From: Planctomycetota bacterium
GTDB lineage: Bacteria > Planctomycetota > Phycisphaerae > Phycisphaerales > SM1A02
DNA length: 9,332 nucleotides
Assembly (NCBI GenBank): GCA_014381385.1
Contig: JACNLR010000051.1
Location: 1 to 9,332 of the forward strand
Direction of reading: 5' to 3'
Both the position numbers and the translations under genes were made by a program. Of this stretch, positions 1-5,264 are shown piece by piece. Each line of letters starts with the position of its first letter. The stretch's first letter is position 1. Under the pieces are notes generated by a model, which was not told the DNA's origin, ran no database searches, and worked only from the letters and a program-made list of their open reading frames with translations.

Positions 1-78
1 GTCAAGAGCAGGTTGCACTCTGCTGTTGCAGCATTTAGCCAAGCATGGCAAACAGCAAACAGCGAGGAAGCGTTATGA
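1..78 (+). CDS. ECF-type RNA polymerase sigma factor, C-terminal end (partial)
   Basis: Frame 1 is open from the left edge and ends at TGA (76-78), giving 25 residues that begin VKSRLHSAV. The string V-K-S-R-L-H is the typical end of the region 4 helix-turn-helix of ECF sigma-70 factors (usual form GTVKSRLHRA), which contacts the -35 element. The rest of the gene lies left of the window. The stop overlaps the start of the next gene as ATGA (75-78), the usual arrangement for a sigma factor and its cognate anti-sigma factor, made together by translational coupling. The assignment rests on a short stretch of residues plus this gene order, so the subfamily cannot be named. Confidence 0.72.
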   Translation, partial: VKSRLHSAVAAFSQAWQTANSEEAL

Positions 79-962
79 GCAAGGGCTTTGACCATCTTAA
101 ACTTAGTAAAGCAGACGCAGAAATGCTCGACCAACTTGTTGATGTCGGTTTTGAACTCGCCCAATTAGAGTACCTCTCTCCTGAAGATACACAACGAGCA
201 AACTCTATTCTCAAGACGCTCGGTTTACTCGACGCGTATCCTGTTGAAGATGCTTCTGATACGCTCATCGACGCAACACTTGCACGCATCGATCAATACG
301 AAGCAAAGCGTTCTGCGCGAATGCAAATTCATACACCCGAGCTTGAAACAACCAAACGTGGTTTCCGAATTCGCATGCCCGACCTCATTAGTGTCGCCGC
401 TATGATTCTCATTACGTTTTCTGTATTCGCGATGCTTACAAACAGCGCGCGTAACCAATCCATCAGTAATGAATGCGCTTCTAATATGGCAATGGTTGGG
501 CATGGACTTTTTAATTATGCAAGTGACCACAACGGCAACACGCCAACCGAGCAAGCAACGGAAGTAGCATCTTTGTTCGGTGGAATTGTTCCAGATCGGA
601 CCGATGCGGAAGTATTAGCAACAGAAGGTTACTGCGAACACCACCACTTGAATTGCCCCGGTCATGGTGGTCAGGGGCGCGGGTTTAGTTACCAAACACA
701 ACCCGCTGCAATGTGGGACGAAATGCACAGCAGAGGCAATGTCATTATTATTATGAGCGATCAAAATCCTGTCCTTAATAAAATGCTCGCAAACCAAGCA
801 TTTGATCCCCTTACTCCGTCCCCAACACATGGTGCGTTCGGTCAAAACCATCTCCGTGACGATGGCTCGATTGCCTCGGGTGCTGCACCTGTTTTTGGAG
901 GCGATTTAATCTGGATTCTCGACGGCAAAAACCGTGGTATCGACATTTTTCTGACACATTAA
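75..962 (+). CDS. Predicted membrane-anchored anti-sigma/sensor protein with pseudopilin-like (DUF1559-type) outer domain
   Basis: The start at 75 is chosen over an in-frame ATG at 45 because it forms an ATGA overlap with the sigma factor stop and has GAGGAAG at 64-70; the ATG at 45 has no ribosome site. The product is 295 residues. Residues 1-100 are charged and helical with no recognised motif, and would be the cytoplasmic part that could bind the sigma factor; no clear zinc-binding anti-sigma (HxxxCxxC) motif is seen. Residues 104-122 form one hydrophobic membrane segment. The outer part begins NECASNM...HGLFNYASDHNGNTP, resembling the CxNNLKQIGLALxNYxxxxGxxP block that follows the helix in planctomycete DUF1559 proteins. 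It continues with CP (194-195), SDQNP (228-232) and H252-X10-DG (263-264), near HGxxGQNVLxxDG of the same family. The anti-sigma role is inferred from gene order and topology; the domain call is by motif memory. It could instead be an unrelated membrane protein coupled to the sigma factor. Confidence 0.7.
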   Translation: MSKGFDHLKLSKADAEMLDQLVDVGFELAQLEYLSPEDTQRANSILKTLGLLDAYPVEDASDTLIDATLARIDQYEAKRSARMQIHTPELETTKRGFRIRMPDLISVAAMILITFSVFAMLTNSARNQSISNECASNMAMVGHGLFNYASDHNGNTPTEQATEVASLFGGIVPDRTDAEVLATEGYCEHHHLNCPGHGGQGRGFSYQTQPAAMWDEMHSRGNVIIIMSDQNPVLNKMLANQAFDPLTPSPTHGAFGQNHLRDDGSIASGAAPVFGGDLIWILDGKNRGIDIFLTH

Positions 963-967
963 CGCAA

Positions 968-996
968 TTCACAACGTCCAATGTTTCTGGTACACT
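968..996 (+). promoter_or_regulatory. Sigma-70-type promoter for rpmI-rplT
   Basis: TTCACA (968-973) lies 17 bases before TACACT (991-996), and TG at 988-989 supplies an extended -10 (TGnTACACT). It sits directly after the stop of the preceding gene (960-962). Transcription would begin near 1003, leaving a leader of about 19 bases before the rpmI start. The match to consensus is good, but no start site is proven. Confidence 0.62.
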
Positions 997-1021
997 ATGC
1001 GGCTCGATTGGAGCAATTGAT

Positions 1022-1234
1022 ATGCCAAAGTTAAAGTCACATAAAGCACTCTTAAAACGCGTTCGCATCACTGCTAATGGCAAAGTGAAGATTCGCCGAG
1101 CATTCGGTGGTCACCTTCGCAGCCATAAATCTGGCAAATTGATGCGTTCATACAGTTCGCCCAACTATGTTGGCAAGGCGGATATCAAGCGTATTTCAGC
1201 GATGCTTAAAATGCGATTAAGCCCAAGCAAGTAA
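1022..1234 (+). CDS. rpmI: 50S ribosomal protein L35 (bL35)
   Basis: This is a small basic protein of the large ribosomal subunit. The 70-residue product opens MPKLKSHKALLKRVRITANGKVK and has the family pattern MPKxKTHxxxxKRF..TxxGKxxRxxAxxxH, then a KADIKRI segment near the C-terminus (family form KADxKRIxxML). Its length is a little above the usual 64-66. A GGAG at 1010-1013 lies 8 bases before the ATG, supporting this start. It is first in a unit with rplT; infC, which often precedes this pair, is not present upstream here. Expression probably comes from the promoter at 968-996. Confidence 0.96.
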   Translation: MPKLKSHKALLKRVRITANGKVKIRRAFGGHLRSHKSGKLMRSYSSPNYVGKADIKRISAMLKMRLSPSK

Positions 1235-1246
1235 CTGATTGAGAAA

Positions 1247-1301
1247 CGATCTGTTTGACGGGCCGAAGTGTTCAACACGAAGTTGAAACCCCGATCAGAC
1301 G
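1247..1301 (+). promoter_or_regulatory. Structured rpmI-rplT intergenic leader, candidate L20 autoregulatory site
   Basis: The 85-base gap before rplT can fold into one long irregular stem. CG (1247-1248) and TCTG (1250-1253) pair with CAGACG (1296-1301), leaving A1249 bulged. An asymmetric loop of 5 and 2 bases follows, then CGGG (1259-1262) pairs with CCCG (1290-1293). Inside is a perfect 6-bp hairpin, TTCAAC (1271-1276) with GTTGAA (1282-1287) and loop ACGAA. The structure ends 5 bases before the rplT ribosome site AAGGAGG (1307-1313). L20 is known in other bacteria to repress its own operon by binding an irregular RNA helix that mimics its 23S rRNA site; that this leader does so is inference. 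No conservation check was possible. Confidence 0.42.
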
Positions 1302-1319
1302 AAACTAAGGAGGCAACAC

Positions 1320-1691
1320 ATGCCACGCGTACGAAAAGGTGCCGCTCGGAACAAGGCACGAAAAAGATTATTGAAAGCCGCTCGCGGTTATTGGGGAACA
1401 AAAAGTCGTCACAAGCAACAAGCAAAAGTAGCACTTACTCGTGCTGGTCAATTTGCATACCGCGATCGTCGTGCACGTCGCCGTGACTTCCGCCGAATTT
1501 GGATTACTCGAATCACTGCTGCGTGCCGCATGCGAGGCACGCGCTACAGCCGATTCATCAACGGTTTGTCAAATGCTGGCATCTTGCTTAACCGCAAAAT
1601 GCTGAGCCAAATGGCAATCGAAGACCCAAAGGCATTTGACCAACTCGTAAAAATGGCTGAAGAAAAAACAACTGCTCAAGCGAGCAAGTAA
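1320..1691 (+). CDS. rplT: 50S ribosomal protein L20 (bL20)
   Basis: L20 binds 23S rRNA early in large-subunit assembly. The 123-residue product starts MPRVRKGAARNKARKR and has the family's very basic N-terminal extension (residues 1-60, including ARGYWG and YRDRRARRRDFRRIWI), followed by the globular domain with NGLSNAGILLNRKMLSQMAIEDPKAFDQLV. Full length is 115-125 residues in most bacteria, so it is complete. AAGGAGG at 1307-1313, 6 bases before the ATG, is a near-perfect ribosome site. Its stop TAA (1689-1691) overlaps the first codon of the methyltransferase frame. A folded leader precedes it and may carry autoregulation. Confidence 0.97.
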   Translation: MPRVRKGAARNKARKRLLKAARGYWGTKSRHKQQAKVALTRAGQFAYRDRRARRRDFRRIWITRITAACRMRGTRYSRFINGLSNAGILLNRKMLSQMAIEDPKAFDQLVKMAEEKTTAQASK

Positions 1692-2305
1692 TCCGTTTTC
1701 TTATAGAAGCAATTAAACACTACCGCACTACCGGTGCGGTGGCTCCTTCGTCACGATTTTTATCGAAGGCGATTGTGCAATCAATCCCAGAAAAAGCAAA
1801 CAAGCGTGTTTTGGAAGTAGGTTGCGGTACTGGTGCGTTTACGAAAGAGATCTTAAAAAAGCTGCAAGATGGTGATGCGTTTCACATCGTCGAACTCTCC
1901 GCTGATTTTTGCGAAACTGTTGAAGTGAACTTGCTTCAACCATTTCGCAAAGACAATCCAAATATAGAAGTGGAAGTGCATAACGCACCAATAGAAGAGG
2001 CAAATCTTGAAGGTAAATACGATGCAGTAATCTGTGGATTGCCTTTCAATAATTTTCCACTGGATTTGGTCAACCACCTGTTTGCAGTACTGTTTGGTTT
2101 TCTTAAAGAAGGTTGCGAACTTGCGTACTTTGAATATCTAGGCATGTTGAAACTAAAACGCGTTTTTGGTTTTCCAAGTGTTCGGCGAGAAACAAAACAA
2201 CGCAGAAATGACATCAACGCACGATTCGAAAAGCAATCGGGTACGCAGCAAACGGTGTGGATCAATATCCCATCGTGCAGGGTTGTACGATTAAAGGGAT
2301 GTTGA
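1691..2305 (+). CDS. Class I SAM-dependent methyltransferase, PmtA-like, apparently with a non-standard start codon
   Basis: With the chosen start it has 204 residues. The SAM-binding motif I is VLEVGCGTG (residues 40-48), an acidic residue ending the second strand is E68 (HIVELS), and motif IV is GLPFNNFP (116-123). The C-terminus has YFEYLG and VWINIP, as in phospholipid N-methyltransferases of the PmtA type and related rRNA-dimethylase-like enzymes. The family N-terminus usually reads FLxxxxxxxRTxGAVAPSSRFL, and this frame encodes it (RFLIEAIKHYRTTGAVAPSSRFL) from ATC at 1691. No ATG, GTG or TTG exists between the upstream in-frame stop (1658-1660) and GTG at 1739; starting at that GTG would cut into the motif and drop 16 residues. 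TAATC at the rplT stop looks like a TAATG coupling site with one base changed. ATT at 1712 and GTG at 1739 are alternatives. The substrate is not known; phospholipid is a family-based guess. Confidence 0.75.
   Translation: MRFLIEAIKHYRTTGAVAPSSRFLSKAIVQSIPEKANKRVLEVGCGTGAFTKEILKKLQDGDAFHIVELSADFCETVEVNLLQPFRKDNPNIEVEVHNAPIEEANLEGKYDAVICGLPFNNFPLDLVNHLFAVLFGFLKEGCELAYFEYLGMLKLKRVFGFPSVRRETKQRRNDINARFEKQSGTQQTVWINIPSCRVVRLKGC
1722..1740 (+). promoter_or_regulatory. GC-rich stem-loop at the rplT/methyltransferase junction
   Basis: ACCGCAC (1722-1728) pairs perfectly with GTGCGGT (1734-1740) around the loop TACCG, a 7-bp GC-rich stem beginning 31 bases after the rplT stop. It would hide the alternative GTG start at 1739. 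No T-run follows directly (the nearest is at about 1756-1760), so it is a poor intrinsic terminator; it could stabilise the upstream mRNA end or lower downstream expression. The same bases encode the conserved YRTTGAV of the methyltransferase, so the stem may be partly a by-product of coding. Confidence 0.4.
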
Positions 2306-2709
2306 TTCAACGAGTTACGGCAGAAGAATGTTTTGGTTTGCGAGAATCTATTTTGCGACCGGGGCAACCAAAAGAAAACTGGACATTCGAATCGGACAAT
2401 GACCCACGAACAATCCATCTTGCAATGAAAGATGGCGAGGAAATTGTCGCGATTGTTTCTCTGTTACCCGAAGAAAAAGAAGGTTGCCCATGGCGAATAC
2501 GGGCGATGGCAGTAAAAGAATCATTGCGGGGTCAGGGTATTGGTCAACAGTTACTTATTGCGCTTCTTGCAACGGTAGACGAATCAATTTGGTGCACTGC
2601 GCGTAAAAACGTACAGGATTTTTATCAAATAAACGGTTTTACAATTTTTGGCGACGAATTCACGATGAACGATATGCCGCACGTTTATATGCGGTTTATT
2701 ACCCCTTAA
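2299..2709 (+). CDS. GNAT family N-acetyltransferase
   Basis: GNAT enzymes move an acetyl group from acetyl-CoA to an amine. The 136-residue product has the family order: an N-terminal helix with LRESILRPGQP (14-24), a central sheet ending in motif A (IRAMAVKESLRGQGIGQQLL, 68-86) with the pyrophosphate-binding R/QxxGxG as RGQGIG (77-82), and a C-terminal AR..VQDFYQINGF block (101-114), the usual A...FY...GF motif B. ATG at 2299 is preferred to a GTG at 2257 because the protein then starts at the normal family point and overlaps the methyltransferase stop by 7 bases (ATGTTGA), which suggests coupled translation. AAAGGG directly precedes the ATG but is too close for a standard ribosome site. 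The substrate cannot be told; a small molecule or a protein N-terminus are both possible. Its stop overlaps the end of prfB on the other strand. Confidence 0.85.
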   Translation: MLIQRVTAEECFGLRESILRPGQPKENWTFESDNDPRTIHLAMKDGEEIVAIVSLLPEEKEGCPWRIRAMAVKESLRGQGIGQQLLIALLATVDESIWCTARKNVQDFYQINGFTIFGDEFTMNDMPHVYMRFITP

Positions 2710-3806
2710 CAGATCGACGTCGCTTCAACTCAGCATCCACAAAGCCTTCGAGCGCGCCATCTAAAACAGTTTGCGGGTTGCCAATCTCGTGGTTAGTGCG
2801 GTGATCTTTGACACGGTTGTCGTATATCACGTAACTGCGAATCTGCGTTCCCCAGCCCTGATCAACAGCACCACCTGTTGCTTTGTCTAGTTCTGCTTGC
2901 CGTCTTTCTTCTTCGAGTTGTTCCAACTTTGCTTGCAAAATACGCAGCGCTTGCTTGCGGTTTTGCAGTGCCGCTTTGTGCGTCGAACTTACGACCATGA
3001 TGCCCGTTGGCTTGTGCACAATACGCACAGCCGAAGCGACCTTGTTCACGTTTTGACCACCCGGACCAGAGGAGCGTGCAAAGAACGTGAAATCTACTTC
3101 CTTTTCATCGATCTCAACATCATTCTCGTCAAACTCAGGAATCACATCAACCGTAGCAAAACTGGTTTGTCGTTTACCCTGAGCGTTGAATGGTGAGACT
3201 CGTGCAAGCCGGTGCGTGCCTCGTTCACAACTCATGTACCCATATGCCATCGGCCCCTTAATAAGGTACGTGACTTCGCTAATCCCAACCTCTGTTCCGT
3301 GCGTCGTACTGACTTCTTCCACTTTAAAGTGCATATTTTCCCAGTAACTTTTATACATACGATCGAGCATCGAAGCCCAATCGTCCGCCTCAGTACCTCC
3401 GTCGCGAGACTGAATCGAGACGAAACAATTCCGGTGGTCGTGCTTGCCGTTTAAGAGTGATTGTGTTTCGACCTTGTCCATGCGTTTTTGCATTTTGTAG
3501 AGTTGCCCATCCACCTCAGTGAGTAAATCAGCATCGCTCGCTTCTTTGGCAAGATCGTAGCCCACGAGGGCGTCTTCAAAGTCGGAAATGACCTCTTCCA
3601 AGTCGCTTGTTTGTGCCTTAAGCACTTTGTAGTTATCGATGACTTTTTGGGCAGCGGTTTGACTGTCCCAAAACCCAGCGACGTTCATGTCTTCTTGTAA
3701 TTGTTCTCTTTTTTTTACTTTTGCATCGTAGTCAAAGAGAGTCACGAATCGTTAAAATCCGCGCCTCAAGATCGTCAATAATCGGCTGATGTGCTTCAAA
3801 ATGCAT
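2699..3806 (-). CDS. prfB: Peptide chain release factor 2 (RF2), programmed +1 frameshift
   Basis: RF2 reads UAA and UGA stop codons and releases the finished peptide from the ribosome. Reading from ATG at 3806, the first frame gives 24 residues (MHFEAHQPIIDDLEAR...DSL) and meets TGA at 3734-3732 in the context CTT TGA C. A +1 slip gives GAC TAC GAT and continues DYDAK to TAA at 2701-2699, for 368 residues in all. Recognition motif SPF is at 204-206 and catalytic GGQ at 249-251, within one residue of their places in E. coli RF2 (365 residues), which supports this start. A serine precedes the SGPGGQ segment where E. coli K-12 has Thr246. An in-frame ATG at 3815 is an alternative start; neither has a clear ribosome site. 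A GTG at 3745 in the second frame would give a falsely shortened protein. The product autoregulates through the frameshift: low RF2 favours slippage. Confidence 0.95.
3731..3737 (-). promoter_or_regulatory. prfB: Programmed +1 frameshift site CTT TGA C in prfB
   Basis: On the minus strand CTT (3737-3735) is followed by the in-frame stop TGA (3734-3732) and C (3731), the classic RF2 recoding heptamer. TGA is codon 25 here (26 in E. coli). The strong AGGGGG stimulator seen three bases upstream in E. coli is missing; the bases before CTT are CGTGACTCT, where only GTGA could pair with the 16S 3' end. The site itself is seen directly; slippage is inferred from the family. Confidence 0.93.
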
Positions 3807-3850
3807 GGGTGGCATGGTATCAGAAGGGCGCTTGTTGTACTCTACTCACT

Positions 3851-5080
3851 ATGCAATCATCGACTATCCTTCCTAGTATGGAAATTTCTGACCGAGCAAA
3901 ATCAATCCCGCCTTCAATCACGCTTGCCATTAGCGCAAAGGTGAAAGAAATGAAAGCAGCGGGCAAAAAAGTCATTGCTTTTGGAGCTGGTGAGCCAGAC
4001 TTTGCTACCCACCAGAAGATCTGCGACGCAGCAATTGATTCGTTGAAGTCTGGCGCGACACATTACATGCCATCTGCGGGGACTCCAGAAGCGCGCGGAG
4101 CAATCGCAAACAAACTGCGAACGGAAAACAATATTGATTGCACGCAAGCAAACATTTCAATCAACGCGGGCGCAAAGATGTCAATTAATTTGGCGCTGAT
4201 GTCCATTCTTGATGCAGGGAAAAATCAAGAAGTGGTTGTGCCGACTCCAGCGTGGGTGAGTTACAAACCAATGATTGAACTTGCAGGCGGGTCGATGGTT
4301 GAAGTACCCACAACGGTGGATTCGCAATTTAAGTGCTCACCAGAAGAATTAGAAGCAGCAATTACGCCAAACACAAAAGCAATTATGCTTAATACTCCAA
4401 GTAATCCGTGTGGCACAATGTACACACCAGAAGAGTTACGAGCAATTGCAACAATGCTGGAGCGTCATCCAGATGTTTACATATTGAGCGATGAGATTTA
4501 CGAACGGCTAATTTACAGCGACATCGAACATCTCTCACTAGGTTCAATTCCTCAGATAGCAGGGCAGGTCATTACGATTAACGGTTTGTCAAAAGCGTTC
4601 GCCATGACGGGCTGGAGAATTGGGTATGTGTGCGCCCCCGAAAACGTGGTGAAGGCGATGAATACATTGCAAAGCCAAATCAATACTTCAATTACAAGTT
4701 TTTGTTACGCGGCGATTCCCATTGCTCTTGAAATGAACGACGAAGTCGAATCGATGCGACAAATTTTTGCAAAGCGCGCCGCCTTGATGTTCGAACGTAT
4801 TCAAAAATGGCCAAACGTAGAGTGTGCACAACCCACTGGTGCGTTTTACACCTTCCCAAAAATTTCATACTATTTCGGAAAGACATCACCTGCGGGAACC
4901 GAAATTACAAACGCGGTTTCGTTTGCGGGCGCTTTGCTTGAAGAAACAAAGATAGCAGTTGTTCCGGGCGACGACTTTGGCGGTTGTGGCCCTGACCATA
5001 TACGCCTTTCCTTCGCTTGTAGCGAAGAACAAATCACAGAGGGCGTTACCAAAATCGGCGATTGGCTAGCAAAATTCTAA
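3851..5080 (+). CDS. Class I PLP-dependent aminotransferase, aspartate aminotransferase type
   Basis: It exchanges amino groups between an amino acid and a 2-oxo acid, most likely aspartate/glutamate, in the cytoplasm. The product has 409 residues from ATG 3851. Motifs in order are the family N-terminal ISDRAKSIPPSITL, AFGAGEPDF (44-52 region), YMPSAGTPEAR, NTPSNPCG with N185, SDEIYE with D214 and Y217 that hold the cofactor, NGLSKAFAMTGWRIGY with the Schiff-base lysine K248, and IRLSFACS with the substrate carboxylate-binding R385. This fits the subgroup I-gamma/beta enzymes of Bacillus and Thermus (about 385-400 residues). ATG 3878 would give a more typical 400-residue protein; ATG 3791 would run into the divergent prfB start and adds residues unlike the family. 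No Shine-Dalgarno is seen before any of them. Exact substrate (aspartate, aromatic or other) is not decided by sequence reading alone, so no symbol is given. Confidence 0.9.
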   Translation: MQSSTILPSMEISDRAKSIPPSITLAISAKVKEMKAAGKKVIAFGAGEPDFATHQKICDAAIDSLKSGATHYMPSAGTPEARGAIANKLRTENNIDCTQANISINAGAKMSINLALMSILDAGKNQEVVVPTPAWVSYKPMIELAGGSMVEVPTTVDSQFKCSPEELEAAITPNTKAIMLNTPSNPCGTMYTPEELRAIATMLERHPDVYILSDEIYERLIYSDIEHLSLGSIPQIAGQVITINGLSKAFAMTGWRIGYVCAPENVVKAMNTLQSQINTSITSFCYAAIPIALEMNDEVESMRQIFAKRAALMFERIQKWPNVECAQPTGAFYTFPKISYYFGKTSPAGTEITNAVSFAGALLEETKIAVVPGDDFGGCGPDHIRLSFACSEEQITEGVTKIGDWLAKF

Positions 5081-5082
5081 AT

Positions 5083-5107
5083 AAACAATCCCGCGGGTCG
5101 TTTGTTT
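5083..5107 (+). terminator. Possible weak terminator after the aminotransferase
   Basis: AAACAA (5083-5088) pairs with TTGTTT (5102-5107) around a loop that holds the palindrome CCCGCGGG (5090-5097). It starts 3 bases after the aminotransferase stop. The T-rich part belongs to the stem and no U-tract follows, so this is only a weak candidate. The remainder of the 184-base gap up to serA holds the serA terminator, a 10-base direct repeat TGCTTATTTA (5141-5150 and 5163-5172), and nothing else recognised. Confidence 0.25.
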
Positions 5108-5113
5108 CATAAG

Positions 5114-5145
5114 AAAAAAAGCGGGGGCGGTGTATACGCCTGCTT
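5114..5145 (-). terminator. Probable intrinsic terminator of serA
   Basis: Read on the minus strand, AAGC (5145-5142), a bulged A, and GGCG (5140-5137) pair with CGCC and GCTT (5122-5119) around the loop TATACAC, with an unpaired CCC on the 3' side. The stem runs into seven T (5120-5114). It lies about 120 bases past the serA stop. The stem is interrupted, so strength is uncertain. Confidence 0.45.
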
Positions 5146-5264
5146 ATTTATTTCTGTTGATGTGCTTATTTAACGCAGCAAATAATGGTTGCTAAACTAA
5201 ACCATCCAAAAAGTGCAGTCAAAGCAATTCGTTTCGTTATCTGCGTGGTAAATGATGCCGGGAA

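Noticed and set aside
1936..2418. Minus-strand open frame of 160 codons opposite the methyltransferase and GNAT genes
   Set aside because: It spans two genes with clear family motifs, and its product shows no recognisable domain.
3743..3745. GTG at 3745-3743 as the prfB start
   Set aside because: It lies in the second frame just before the frameshift site; the 24-codon first frame from ATG 3806 and the CTT TGA C site explain the true N-terminus.
5141..5172. 10-base direct repeat TGCTTATTTA at 5141-5150 and 5163-5172
   Set aside because: Short, AT-rich, only two copies and in a non-coding gap next to a terminator; no sign of a mobile element or operator.
5185..5205. 6-bp inverted repeat ATGGTT/AACCAT in the gap before the serA stop
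   Set aside because: AT-rich with a 9-base loop and no T-run; likely by chance.
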